In this document: piece after piece, positions 23,206 through 34,204 of the stretch
Numbering within the stretch: the first letter of the stretch is position 1
Layout: each line of letters begins with the position of its first letter
Origin: Serpula lacrymans var. lacrymans S7.9
Lineage: Eukaryota; Basidiomycota; Agaricomycetes; Boletales; Serpulaceae
Length of the DNA: 64,000 bases
Reading direction: 5' to 3'
Assembly: GCF_000218685.1 (NCBI RefSeq)
Contig: NW_006763290.1
Span: forward strand, 349,540 to 413,539
The notes under the pieces: generated by a model
Seen by the model: only the letters and a program-made list of their open reading frames with translations
Database searches by the model: none
Told to the model about the DNA's origin: nothing
Position numbers and translations under genes: made by a program

Positions 23206-24745
23206 AGTAGCCTAGAAATTGTGAATAGTAATATCAAATAACGCCAACATAAATAAATTTAATAATGTCATTGTTATAGTTTGAAGGTAGTGATGATGGA
23301 GAAGGAGTACTTTTTGCAGCTCTACCCCTGGCCATCAGATAACTGCATTGTTTAGAATGTATAATCCTAGGTATTGGAGTCCTGAAAACCAAGCCAATGA
23401 TACAAGTTCAGTATACGTGGCAAAGATGAAAGATACAAATGATACAAACAAATACAAATCTAAAATAATAGTTTCAGCAAGTGAAAAATTCTTGCGCACC
23501 AATATAGGGAGAATATGACAGTGAAAATATACTGTATCCAATGCACAGAGGCCCTTCTTTACAAGTACTGAGAAAGACCGGCCTATTTGCAGCCCGAATG
23601 GTTGAACCCATTTGAGTTTTTATTTTGGTTTGGTATAGTATTGAAATGACAATGTGAAAAGGTAAATAAAATTCCCACATTTTGACACTGTGTGCCACAG
23701 TGGTGAGCCATAATAGAGGGCAGGAGTGCGTTGCAGCACAGTAGCACTTTCCCACAGTTGACAACACATTTTGCTCAACACTATAGGCATTATAGAGAGA
23801 TCTGACTGCTTTTTGAGATGTTTAAACTTCGGTTGTAACACTTTCCCGCGCATCAAGCGGGAAAGTGTTACAATCGGAGTTTAAACATCTCAAAAAGCGG
23901 TTCAGATTCAGTCTCCTACCCACCCTCTATTTCGAGAGAGGGGGGATTTATCCTAGTGCTTTGATGTTGAGATGATATACGAAAATAAAATAAAAATAAA
24001 ACACATCACATGACTCAAAAATTTGAACGTCCCTCGCTCTCTCTCCATAATAGCTGGAACATAACATCAGTAAACAATGGTTTGCCACAGTGACGGTGTC
24101 GATGATGAGAACTGTTGTTAGAAAACCACACACAAAAACAAACTAACACACAATCCTCCCAGATTCCACGGAACTTGTTTATGGGCTTTGCCTCCTAGAA
24201 CAGTGGGTGCTCTGGTTGTTTGTGGGGTGGTATGTATGAGGATCCTTCAAAGTAAAACCCAGAGATGTATGGGTGTGGGTTTTGAGGAGGAGGGATAGTT
24301 GGAATATAGAAAGATAGGGGCTTTGTGGCGAGTATAGACGAGCACTACCTTGCTAATTGTAGCACAAGGTAGGTTTGAGAATGACAATATGACGAGGTTC
24401 CCAGTGATAGCAGGCTCCTGACGCACAAACTGTAGTGCTCAGAAGGACTCTAATCGAAAGGGATGACAATGACTTCAAAAGTGGGAAGTGACGATGACAG
24501 CAGTTGACAGTGGTAGCAGTGGGAAGTGTTGTGACCACACTGGATCACAAGCAGCAGAGTAGTGAACTTCAAATTAGAGAAGAAGTCTGGAATTGAGTTT
24601 TTGTTCTTTACAAGGTAAAATACAGGGGTTTATATAGTAAAAGAAAAGTAGGCTATGCACAGTATAGCTGTGCAAAAAGAATGAGAAAGAACATAAAGGA
24701 AGGAATGTACACTGATAAATCCTGTGTAGGTAGTACAGGATAAGA
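23206..24745. other. No recognisable gene apart from a long palindrome
   Basis: Only short unsupported frames. The stretch contains the inverted repeat at 23808-23898 (listed separately) and an AT/purine-rich region up to the inverted LTR. Confidence 0.4.
23808..23898. repeat. Long hairpin, two 42-bp arms with 7-bp loop
   Basis: Left arm 23808-23849 and right arm 23857-23898 are inverted copies with two mismatches, separated by GCATCAA. The inner stem is TAACACTTTCCCGC against GCGGGAAAGTGTTA. Similarity continues imperfectly outside the arms. It may be the fused ends of a foldback element or a remnant of DNA breakage and repair. Confidence 0.85.
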
Positions 24746-25065
24746 TATTAAGAACAAAGCTTGAAGGAAGTGTCTAGCCACTTGCTGAGAGCAATCAGGG
24801 ACTGGAACTAGAGTCCAATGTGAGTAACTGTATTATTAGAGAATATGACAGGTATACAGTACCTAGAGTCCAATGTGAGTAACTAGAGAATAGGAAGCAT
24901 TGGACTCTGCAGTACTGTCCGAAGTTTTGTAAACAAAGGTAAACAAAGCAGCCACAAAGGCAAAATAATAGAGAACACAATCAATAGTGAATGATAGAAG
25001 AATAGATAGAGAAAGGAATGAAAATATATAGGTAGCACAAAGGTGCAGAATCACCAAAACTAACA
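24746..25065 (-). mobile_element. Solo LTR, TGTTAGTTTTGG family, 320 bp, inverted
   Basis: Inverted copy of the LTR at 8454-8773, nearly identical, with perfect plus-strand target duplication TAAGA at 24741-24745 and 25066-25070. Confidence 0.9.
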
Positions 25066-25872
25066 TAAGATTGTCAAAAAAAGGAAAAGAAAGGGATTAA
25101 ACAATGAATGCTGTGAGTAATGTCACAGGTTTGTACAGCCATAAAGTAAAGTCCAATAGCAAAAAGAGAGCAGGAAAATCATGATATTATGGGAAGATAC
25201 AGGTAAAAAAAAGGGCAAGGCAAAACACTATCAGTATCAACACAGTTCCTTGATTGTCAGTCAGGCATTCTAAAAAATATGTGTCCATAAAAATGATTCA
25301 AAGTCCGATGGTATAACCGATGAGTAAAGAGAAATAAGTAGTCCTTAAATGTCCAATAGCAATCATAACACCACATGAGTAACCTCTGCCCAAGCCTTTA
25401 ACTTTTTCTATTGAGAGCCCCAGGCCGCTCTTACCTTTGGCCTGACCTTCCCAGAGTATAAGCTCCTGACTTACTAGATGGTGTAGGCCTTCAATTTTGC
25501 AAGTGCCTATTTGTAAGTTAGAGGGTAATACCAATTTTCTCCTCTCAATAGGCTCATCATTGCCATCACAGGAACCCGGGAGGTCAAACAGATTTATGTC
25601 TTCTGAATTGTCATCTTTGTTGGAGTTTGGCCATCCCAGGACCTCCTCAAGGAATTTGACAACATCAATATTACCTATATACCTTTCAACCTTGAGGTTG
25701 AAAGCATTTATGCAGGAAAGCAGGTGTTGACACCTTTCCTCTAACTCCAGTTTTTCTGCAGTTGTGCCCTTTTTTTTTGATTTGTTTTGCATACATTTGC
25801 AGCTGTATCGTGTTAGGTAGTGTTAATCACCATTAGTATGTATCCCCAGGATTCCGGGGGCCCGGGGACTTA

Positions 25873-26671
25873 CATCAGGAAAAACCCTTTTGCTATATAG
25901 TGCTATATAGTCCCACCTATATATATAAATGCATTCATAGGAACTATAGTACTATCAGTGCAATCATAGCTCTTATAGCTCTTATAGCGCAGTAGTAGGC
26001 AAAATTTTGACCAAGGTGAGAAGTTTCTATATTTCCTCAAATTCTGGATTAATCTAGTAAATTTGTTCAACAATAGAAAGAGGCCAGAAGTGTTTGGAGT
26101 CAAGTATATTAATATAGGCAAGGTACTATAAGTGTTCTTATAGCCTATAGCAGCCTACATAGCTCCTATAGTTGTAAAGGTCATAGTTGTAATATAGTTC
26201 AAGGTGCTTAAAAGGGCTAATAAATCATACAGTATTAATCAATTATGTATCCTATATTAGTGAAATAGTAATTTGTATCTTTGATATTTATAAAAGTAAG
26301 AATAATGATTCATCCAAATATAAGTGGTGACAATGAGTAAAAAAATAATCTAAGTCCATAAAAGGTCAATATATAATACCTATATAATATATTTTATGAG
26401 CTCTCATTATGTAGTGGATAAATGTGATGTGTGGCTATAGGTTGCTTAGTCACCCAAGAGCTGACCGGCGGGTTGGGAGTTTAAATCCTGTTTGTGTTGA
26501 TTTTTTTTTATCAGCCACACAACAATTTCCAACATCTATAAGAGCATTTATAGGGCTATATGAGGCTCTATAGATGGCAGAGGTTCTATAACAGGTTTAA
26601 CCACTATAACAGCTTTATGAGTACTTATAGTGCTATAGAGCTCTATATAGCTACCCCCATTTTTCCTGATG
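25873..26671. mobile_element. MITE, CATCAGGAAAAA family, 799 bp
   Basis: Ends are CATCAGGAAAAACCC at 25873 and the complementary TTTTTCCTGATG at 26671. Subterminal regions are packed with CTATAG/TATAG words. No protein is encoded. It is nearly identical to the MITE at 53143-54576 once the LTR nested in that copy is removed. It interrupts the KDZ gene just upstream of an intron donor (GTAAGT). No clear target duplication could be read by eye. Confidence 0.8.
26408..26510 (+). repeat. tRNA-like core of the MITE
   Basis: The segment has an A-box-like stretch (TGTAGTGGATAAATGTG) and a B-box-like stretch (GGGAGTTTAAATCCTG) about 50 bp apart, followed by a run of nine T, a pol III terminator. It resembles a tRNA gene with extra sequence, or the head of a tRNA-derived SINE. 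The stems are too degraded for a functional tRNA. The copy at 54308 has a better B box (GAGTTCAAATC). Confidence 0.45.
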
Positions 26672-28179
26672 CCTACTAAGTCTCTTCCAACCTCAGACCC
26701 ACCAATAACCAAGCAGCAGTTCCTCGGACCACTCCATTTCTTGTTTCCTATTGTGATAAATGCAGCTGGATTTTTGCTTTGCTGGGTAATTTTGCTATGG
26801 AGACTTTATATATATTCATGGCATCTTTTTTATACAGCCAGTTTTGCTGTGCTTTTTTTTGCTGGGAAATCCAGGCCTCTATGTCCTCAGAGTCTGCAGT
26901 GTAATTGATGTTTTCAAATGCAAGCTTGCTTGATGTTGAACCTTTTTGAACTTCTTGCAAAGTGCTGGGACTTAGCCATAAATATGGATAAGTTATTGAA
27001 GCCCGGGACCTACCCATTCATATAAATTTTTTTCAATTCGAACCACTCATGTGATTGTCCAATATTTCTTGCCTATGTGACTTGCTCATAGCCCGGGTAC
27101 TTTGAGAGACATCATTGAAAGGAGCCCAAAGTGTTTCTAATATCTCACCATCAACCTGCCCGGCCCCGGGGATGAAGTTAGGGGCGTATCTTGGGAAGCA
27201 GATGTCTTGATATCTATGCACAAGAAATAATCCAATGCCTTTGTACATGGATACACCACTGGGGACCTGAAGGTAGGGACTTTCAAGGACCTCTTGGAGA
27301 CATTTTTACCATATTGGCACATTATATTGTAGAGGACTATACTGAGTTGATCCCGGCCAATGAAGGCAAGGCCTGATACAGGGAATAGTCCATGCTCATT
27401 TGGCTATGAAGAGTGAGCACTTGCACAATCTCAGATTTGTGGACCACTCCCCGTTCACCTTTCTGAAAGTCCACTAGGGCACCTGGGCAAAACACCCTGT
27501 GCCAGGTGCAGGCAGTAGCACCAATCCCAGTAGCATCAAGGTGCTGCTGGTCCTTGTTTGCCAGGTTTACAGCTCTGTGGTCATCACAAGTAGACACCAC
27601 TTTATTTTCTTTGGCAATTTTGAGGTGCTCCATGTATGGTTGGTTAGCTGTCAAGAATACTGTGTCATCAGCCAATGGAACTTCATCATGGGGGTTCTTT
27701 GACTTTATGCATTCTGTGTTAAAGTTTTTGTTCATGACAAAAATCCTCAAGTGATACTGCCTGAGGGGGTCCTGCTTCCAATTAAGCGAGACATTGATAC
27801 CCGGCTGAGGGCAAGCTGGGCAAAATAATGCTAGAGACCCCAGGGAATGGTGACACTTGGGTAAGTGTGCAAATCCATGCCAATGCATATATTTCAGATG
27901 TCTCCACTGCTGGGACACTCTCATGAACTCCTGATATCTATTCCAGAGTGAGAAAATATTATTGAGGTTGCCAGGAAGTCTAGAACTGAGGGATGCACTG
28001 GGACCTTGTGTGGGAATGCACTATTTGTCACCTGCCATATCTTGGAATAGAAAGTCATTGCAGAAGTTTTACATTCTTTGTTATCAATTAAGAAGTCATC
28101 AAGCAAAGCAAAGGTGAATGCTGTTTGAGGCTTCTTCTGATTTGCCAAATACAACCCATTGGACAAGAGCTGAACATCT

Positions 28180-28600
28180 GAGTGAGCAGCATTGGGATAA
28201 CTACATCATCTCACAGGTCAGTGGACAAAAGCGATGGACGCTATGCAGAATGTGCTTATGTGACAATTGAGGGCTCTAACTTACAATTGCCTGATTTGCC
28301 TACTGATATTGTACCAATCCTGCCTACTCCTACAAGATTCACTTACAATCCTAAACTCACCACTATGGACAGCTCTTCAATGCTGTTCTCTAAAAAGAGT
28401 CATACTTGACCTCACTAGTTGCATGTCTCTTCAAAGTGTATGTTATGCTATCTTGAGCCACTTTGCTCGCTGGTATTGCTATTTTAAGATCATTTACAGG
28501 CAAAAATATCAATTAACATATAGCACAAGAATTCTGAGACAAGTTTTGAGGGCCAAAAAAATTGGATGACACTACAAAGCTAGACTATGATAACCTCCCA
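28180..28600 (+). pseudogene. Helitron-type PIF1 helicase C-terminal relic
   Basis: The plus strand reads IEGSNLQLPDLPTDIVPILP, then across frame changes DLTSCMSLQSV, MLS and LAGIAILRSFTGKNI. These match the last conserved helicase motifs (V/VI) of PIF1-like helicases in Helitron RepHel proteins, where the pattern is DLxSxxSLQSxYVMLSRxTSL. At least two shifts and a stop after FSKKSHT are present. There are no Rep nuclease motifs and no clear Helitron 3' hairpin. Confidence 0.55.
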
Positions 28601-29439
28601 ACCCCACAGACCTTTATCAATATGGAGGCTGGCTCCCACATGACATAGCAAATGGGTGTAAGGTCTGATAACACCCTATGTAGCTCAAGCCTCCCAAATG
28701 CCATATTAATGTGCACCTCCTGTTATCTAGATGTCAACATCTCCATGTTGAAAGCGCAAACAGACATCCTCAATCAGCTCACAGCTATAGCTGCTTGTAT
28801 TTTCATTTGATCCAAGGACCAATGCTGTGGCTGTTTCCTCTTCATTTTCCAATAAATGGGGGGTATTATCTCATAATTACACATGGTTGAGGATCAATCC
28901 CCTATTTACCTTTAAGTACCAAGATACTAAACTTATCTAAGTTCCGACCTACATTATGAACCTGAACCATGGATCAATCCACCAATTAGTTTTAAGGACC
29001 AAGGTATTATCCCAAATTAGCTTTAGTCCCCACTATATGGACATAGACAATGGACTAATACCCTAAACACCTCTAAGGACCAAGGTATTGAGGGCTTTTA
29101 GCCCCATCTTTTTGGTGAAGATGATCAAGCTAAGAGCCCCCCCAAAATGGTCGCCTGAAGTGAAATTTTGGCATCAATAGCTTGATGTCAGCTAAGGAGC
29201 CGCGACTGTAAAAATTATCATTTTTATTTATCAGTCACCAAGCTTGTTATTGTGGCTGAAAATGACAACTTCAGATATTCTCTGGTCAAATTGGTCAAGA
29301 TCAGGTGAGTACAGTCAAGGGATGCCAGATAGTCATGTTTAATAGGATAAATAATGTATATTGTGTCAGAACTTAGTAGATTGGTCACACCATCAGACTG
29401 ATAAACATTTCACTATTTTATGTATCTCACAATGCATTA
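28601..29439. other. No recognisable gene
   Basis: AT-rich, with a loosely repeated phrase around TAAGGACCAAGGTATT and GGATCAATCC (28890-29090, three diverged copies). No coding evidence. Confidence 0.35.
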
Positions 29440-30195
29440 TAATTAGAGAACAACAATTATAGGACTCTCTTCAATTTCCTGATGGAGCTTATAGACTTGG
29501 GGGCTCCTGTCATTGTTGCCTAGAATCTTGTGTTTATTCTGCTGCCTCTGAAAAAACAGTCTTCTTGAAGTTGTTGTTGTCAGTGATTTAACCAACATTT
29601 TCATACAAAATATCAAGGAGAACAGCTTCCTGTTCCCTTGTCCGTATAGCAGCAGGTGCTTGTGAGCCAGTATTCTTCACAATGGCATTGACCTCAGATT
29701 AGGAGTTTGGAATGTAGAGAGCGTGTAGATGCCTTACTGGAGGAGTTGATTGTTAGCATCAGTGAGTTGCTTGGACAGGGATTGCAGTGGCGAAGGGTCA
29801 CCATAATTAGTTTCCCGGATTACACAGCAAGCATAACCAACTTTTGTCATACTCATAATTGATGGAAAAGTCTGAAAGTAGCTGAAGTATTTGATTGCAT
29901 TTTGGACCTACAAAATGATGTCTTTTTGTTGACATATTCCCATAAATACTATATTTTTGTGTGGATATGTAGAAATATGTTAACAAAAATACATTATTCT
30001 AATAAAGTCTTGTAGGTTCAAAATGCAATTAAATATTTTAACTACTTTCAGACTTTTTCTACTTTCAGACTTTTTCATTGATTTTGGGTGTGACAAAAGT
30101 TGGTTATGCTTGCTGTGTTAACTGCAGCCATCACATGACCAGCCTGAATTGACTTCAAACTGACTTCATTATTCGTTGGCCGAATGAGGCCTAGG
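29440..30195 (-). mobile_element. Harbinger element B remnant with Myb gene fragment
   Basis: The right terminus (about 30125-30195) reads CACATGACCAGCCTGAATTG onward to GGCCGAATGAGGCC, matching the Harbinger inverted repeat. Inside, minus-strand sequence at 29870-29470 is a broken copy of the Myb/SANT gene (REQEAVLLDILYENVG, then stops). About 120 bp inside, the phrase TTCAGACTTTTTC is tandemly duplicated. The terminus ends about 125 bp upstream of the eS24 start codon. Confidence 0.6.
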
Positions 30196-30318
30196 TTTGT
30201 AAACTCCGCTGCCATGGCTTATACCGAGCGGCGTTTCAATTTCAATGTTACACGAACGATCTCATCGAAGGTCCTTGGCCGATAATTACCATTCTGCACA
30301 GTGATAACATTACCAGCC

Positions 30319-30979
30319 ATGGTAAGCACTCTTCTAGAACACTGCCTGCTTGCGTTTTGTTTCTTCAGATAAAATATTGGGATGTTCTTCGGGATGGATT
30401 GCAATTCTGGACTTGGATTATTCGTTTTTAACTTTTGCTGATTATCTGCATTACATAGGCTGATAGTCTCCCACCTGTCACTCTTCGTACTCGTAAATTT
30501 ATTACCAATCGCCTCCTCGCTCGTCGTCAGTTCGTCCTCGACGTACTTCACCCATCTCGTCCTAATGTTTCCAAGGCCGACCTTTCTGAAAAATTAGCAG
30601 CTATGTACAAGGCAGACAAAGCTAGAGTGGTCACCTTTGGCTTTCGAACGCATTTTGGTGGAGGACGCAGCACTGGATTCGCAATGATATACGATGACGA
30701 ACCATCCCAGAAAAAGTTTGAACCTAAATATCGTCTCGTGCGAGTACGTACATTTTCTTTCATTCGAAAGTATTACTGACATGAACATCCATATTTTAGT
30801 CGGGTCTGGAAATCAAATCAGACAAAGCATCTCGGAAATTGAGAAAAGAAAGAAAAAATCGAGCCAAGAAGGTATGCCCATATCGTAATCATTACAATTT
30901 GTTAAGCCTAATTGTTTTGTTGCAGTTGCGTGGTACCAAGAAAGTGAAAGCTTCCGAACCCCCGAAGAAGGGCAAGTAG
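30319..30979 (+). CDS. RPS24: Ribosomal protein eS24
   Basis: A component of the 40S ribosomal subunit. Exons are 30319-30321, 30459-30743, 30800-30871 and 30926-30979, giving 137 aa, normal for the family. The first coding exon is only the ATG, followed directly by GTAAGC; introns are 137, 56 and 54 nt, all GT-AG and in phase 0. Diagnostic stretches are [24 protein letters not shown], the eS24 signature [20 protein letters not shown], and FEPKYRLVR. The lysine/arginine-rich tail is [12 protein letters not shown] then LRGTKKV. The reading frame is intact, unlike everything around it, so the gene is almost certainly functional. A Harbinger end lies about 125 bp upstream and a copia LTR about 170 bp downstream, leaving very little room for regulatory DNA. 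Confidence 0.95.
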
Positions 30980-31151
30980 ATATTTGTAGGGCTGGTTTCG
31001 AATCTGCTTCCTGAATATTCCTTGTTGGTCGGGCATGTTGGAGTGATGAATTTAAATACGTTTCAGACACATCGCTGTAGGCTCGTGACCAGACAAGGTG
31101 AAATTATTACGCACTTACATAATGGCCTGTTTGGATGTCACACCAAAGTGT

Positions 31152-31394
31152 TAATAAATCTAAGTGAAACTCAGCTGCTGCATAAGAGGCTATAGAAATG
31201 ACTAATATTATTTACCTAAGTGAAACTACAATAGATGTTAGTTTAAGGTGATCTCTAATAAATGTAATGTAACACACCTCAGCCGCTGCCTAAGAGGCTA
31301 TAGATATAGTTGGAGGTGCTACTTGCTACAGTATAATAACTCCTAGGAGAACAATGGCTGCTTTAGCAGAGACAGGGTTTATCCGGTTGTGTCA
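31152..31394 (-). mobile_element. Copia-associated LTR, internally deleted, inverted
   Basis: A 243-bp inverted copy of the TGACAAA...TTATTA LTR (termini TAATAAATC and GGTTGTGTCA). It lacks about 100 bp around the CCATGGAG palindromes. The flanks AGTGT and AGCAT do not match, so it is old or truncated. Confidence 0.8.
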
Positions 31395-31594
31395 AGCATC
31401 TGCCTACAGCACTTATGTTGGCATGACTGACTCAAGGCCATTCCCAAGCTGCTCTGGCTTTCCGTCCGGTTCATTTGCTCCCTATGGTATTTCCAGCTAA
31501 ATTCATAACGAGAGACCAATATCTTGAAAAATCACACCCATAGAAGTTTGGCTGACTTTCCACTGAGTTAAATTCAGTTGAAATATCAGACTAT
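31395..31594. other. Spacer
   Basis: Short stretch between an LTR and a Harbinger end; no feature identified. Confidence 0.3.
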
Positions 31595-31624
31595 GGCCTC
31601 ATTCAGCCAACAAATAAACTGAAT

Positions 31625-32540
31625 TTGAAGTCAGTTCAGGTGGGTCATGTGACTGTCCCTGAGAATTTGAGTGAACCTTCACTCAGAGATATTTGTGATG
31701 GCACTGATAAGATTATCATCATGGCAATCATCATAGATCCTCAAGTTCAACAAGCAAACCATCAATGTAGATTCCTCACCATAGTTGCTACTGTCCTCGC
31801 ACAAGTCATGTACTACTATAAACACATATTTCTGTCTACTACTGTGCCCATCCTGTACCATACATCATTACTGACTGGTGATGCCTGGGTCTGTAAGCTA
31901 ATGAATGGACATCCAGACCAAATCCGGCACAACCTTGGAGTCAGCCTTGAGGTTTTTGAGGTTTTGGCTTACACCAGAACGGCTTTACAATGTCACACAA
32001 TGGAGTTGTGCTTGAGGAATAGCTAGCTATATTTTTATATGGGTTTGTGACAGGATTATCTAGCCGCCACCTCGGAGAACACTTCCAACATTCACCAGAG
32101 ACCATATCCTGGTATGTGTTTTAACTCTCATAGCTGGCAAGTATCTGTGACACACTTCTTGTGCCTTACTGCGGTGTTCGTTATCATTTAAAAGAGTGGG
32201 CTCAAACAGGTTCAACATGAGTACAGTTTATTATTTATTTCTCTACTCAAACATATAAAAATAAACAGTCCACAAAACCCACAAGAGCTTTTTAATTTGC
32301 AGCATACTATGCTGCTCAACATTATTGAGTGGATCTTTGGGGTTCTCAAATGTCAATGGCATATCCTTCAAATTCCACCTGAGTACAATTTACATATTTA
32401 GGCCCACATCCCCTCAGCTTTTTTTGCAGTACTTTGTAGCTCTCATTTCACATTTTCTAGTGATACCTACATGTTTTTATAGCTTACAGATAATTCAATA
32501 TTTTTGCTGTTTTTTCAATGTTATTTTGAGTGGTTGAAGA
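31625..32540 (+). pseudogene. Harbinger (DDE_4-type) transposase relic
   Basis: The first block ends with YHTSLLTGDAWVCKLMNGHP and QIRHNLGVSLEVFEVL, the helix-turn-helix region before the Harbinger nuclease. A second block near 32050 reads LAATSENTSNIHQRP in shifted frames. The third block, near 32320-32400, reads IEWIFGVLKCQWHILQIPPE, which contains the conserved (I/V)ExxFGxLKxxW motif with the third catalytic acid. The middle part with the first two Asp residues is missing or unreadable. At least three stops are present. Confidence 0.6.
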
Positions 32541-33239
32541 TCCAACTGGAATTCTGCAGATAACACCAAATATCTGGATGTTCCAAATTTCCAAATTTTC
32601 TCTCTTTTTTTAAATGTGGTTTGTCCAATTTCTACAAGACAAATCTTAAAATACCTGGAGATTTGGCTTACTCAAATGTTTCTGACCTTTGATGATTTTT
32701 ACAGATATTTTCATCAATTTCTATATATTTCAAGGTATATCTAGATATTTACATTTGTGGCTTGTCACTGGGCATCATGATGATGGTGTAATGACAACAA
32801 ATATTTAGATAAGATTCAGAACAACTCAGCTTGCAGGATTCAATCAAATTTCAGGAAAATAGTCACACAAGGATGAAAACAGTCTGGAAGATGATTAAAA
32901 ATAATTTCAAAAAAATGCTGTGGATAAGGGTTGAATATAAGGAAGACATGAGTTTGAAATGTTTTATAGTGAATGCTTAGGATCAATGATAATGCAATTT
33001 AGAGTGGATCCTTGGATAATTTAATAAATATTACCTACAAAATATTCTCTTTATGTTGCCTGCCTTGAGCATGATCATTTTGTAAATATTTTCTATATAA
33101 TATATGAAACAGTAGTACAATGATTTTACTAGAAATTCTAGACTCAAAACTGTGAGGACAGGCAAATGATATTAGGGATTATATTTTTACAAAGAAATCA
33201 CTGTAAGATCACACTGCAAGTCTAACTATTATAAGTCAA

Positions 33240-33530
33240 TCCCCAGTGTTAATGGTGTTTGCTGCTTGTGTGAAAATGGCCTCCTTAAAGTTGTAGTTAT
33301 TAGTGATTTGACCAACAGCTTCGTGCAGAATGTCCAGGAGAACAGCTTCCTGCTGAGTTGTCCATATAGCAGAAGCTGCTCGTGAGCTAGTCTTTTGTAC
33401 AACAGCATTGATCTCAGATTGCAAGATGGAGTGATTGGAAAATAGAGAGTATGCAGAAACCTCACTGGAGGAGTTGGTCACTGGCAGCAATGGTTTGCTT
33501 GGGCAAGGATTCTGGTGGCAAAGGTTCACC
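33240..33530 (-). pseudogene. Harbinger Myb/SANT-like fragment
   Basis: The minus strand reads IWTTQQEAVLLDILHEAVGQ and NNYNFKEAIFTQAANTINT, the same DNA-binding helices as the gene at 13440, and then ends. The C-terminal two thirds are absent, so this is a truncated partner gene of Harbinger element A. Confidence 0.6.
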
Positions 33531-33620
33531 AGTAGCGGGGTTTCCCGAATCAGTTGCAGCCATCACATGACCCACCCAAACTGACTTCAAATTCAGATTA
33601 TTCATTGGCTGAACGAGGCC

Positions 33621-33929
33621 TAAATCTTACAAAAAAGGCTTAACTGATGTGGTCAGACTCTGACAAAGTCACATGCTGGTGACTGGCACTGTAAAATTAT
33701 TTCACACTCCATGTAGTCTTCTTGTATGTCTGCTCCCATGTGGTGCTGGTTTATCAATATGAATTTAGCAGTCAGTAATCTCAGCACCAGACACTTTGGG
33801 AAGCGGAGTTGAACTGTTGGATCTCCCTTCCCAGAATGTCTGGAGATTTTCATATAGACAATATAGGGATTCTATCAGAACTGTGATCTTTGGAGGAGCA
33901 GAGTTCAGAATGCAGAGATGAAGTAGAGA
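33621..33929. other. No recognisable gene
   Basis: Spacer between Harbinger element A and the Plavaka-like terminus; short frames only. Confidence 0.35.
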
Positions 33930-34204
33930 CACCAGGAAAAAGCCTTTTGCTATATAGCAGAGGGGTTTGTACATATGTGCGAATAAAGACTATTATAGCA
34001 CTATAAGAGCAACTATAGTATGATCATACTGACTATAGTATTATATGAGCAATAAGAGCAATGGGAGCAACAAAAGCAATAATAGTATTATAGACACAAA
34101 ATTTAAAATGTTATATATGACTACCATAGTGTTTGATATGCATATTTGCTACTGAAGTTATTAAGACAAAATTTGTGACAAACATCCAGAACATTACTAT
34201 GAGT

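Larger units (their letters stand above)
25298..28230 (-). pseudogene. KDZ transposase (CxC2-type), disrupted
   Basis: Minus-strand blocks in order: GLYLANQKKPQTAFTFALLD (about 28150); an intron; MRVSQQWRHLKYMHWHGFAH and the cysteine pair ALFCPACPQPGIN (27924-27790); the first catalytic segment, now VMNKNFNTE where the family has a VMDGNF-like motif; CDDHRAVNLANK and DATGIGA; VDFQKGER with a nearby stop; APNFIPGAGQVDGEILETLW with WAPFNDVSQSTR (27200-27100); and a C-terminal coiled block (25792-25400, ERCQHLLSCINAF and LVSQELILWEGQA). KDZ transposases cut DNA with a DDE-type domain. A MITE is inserted at 25873-26671. The D-to-N change and stops make it inactive. Confidence 0.75.
31595..33620 (+). 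mobile_element. Harbinger element A, both ends present, about 2.03 kb
   Basis: Terminal inverted repeats of about 55 bp: left GGCCTCATTCAGCCAACAAA from 31595 and right the complement of GGCCTCGTTCAGCCAATGAA ending at 33620. Both continue as CTGAATTTGAAGTCAGTT and GGTGGGTCATGTGA. Flanking triplets are TAT and TAA, close to the 3-bp TWA duplication typical of PIF/Harbinger. It carries a transposase relic (+) and a Myb gene relic (-), the usual two-gene layout. Confidence 0.75.

Noticed and set aside
26748..27017. Independent small gene on the minus strand
   Set aside because: Its order and content fit the KDZ transposase between the GAGQVDGE block and the MITE insertion.
30219..30551. 110-codon minus-strand frame over the eS24 gene
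   Set aside because: It is antisense to the eS24 first intron and exon 2, with no domain; the plus-strand spliced gene explains the region.
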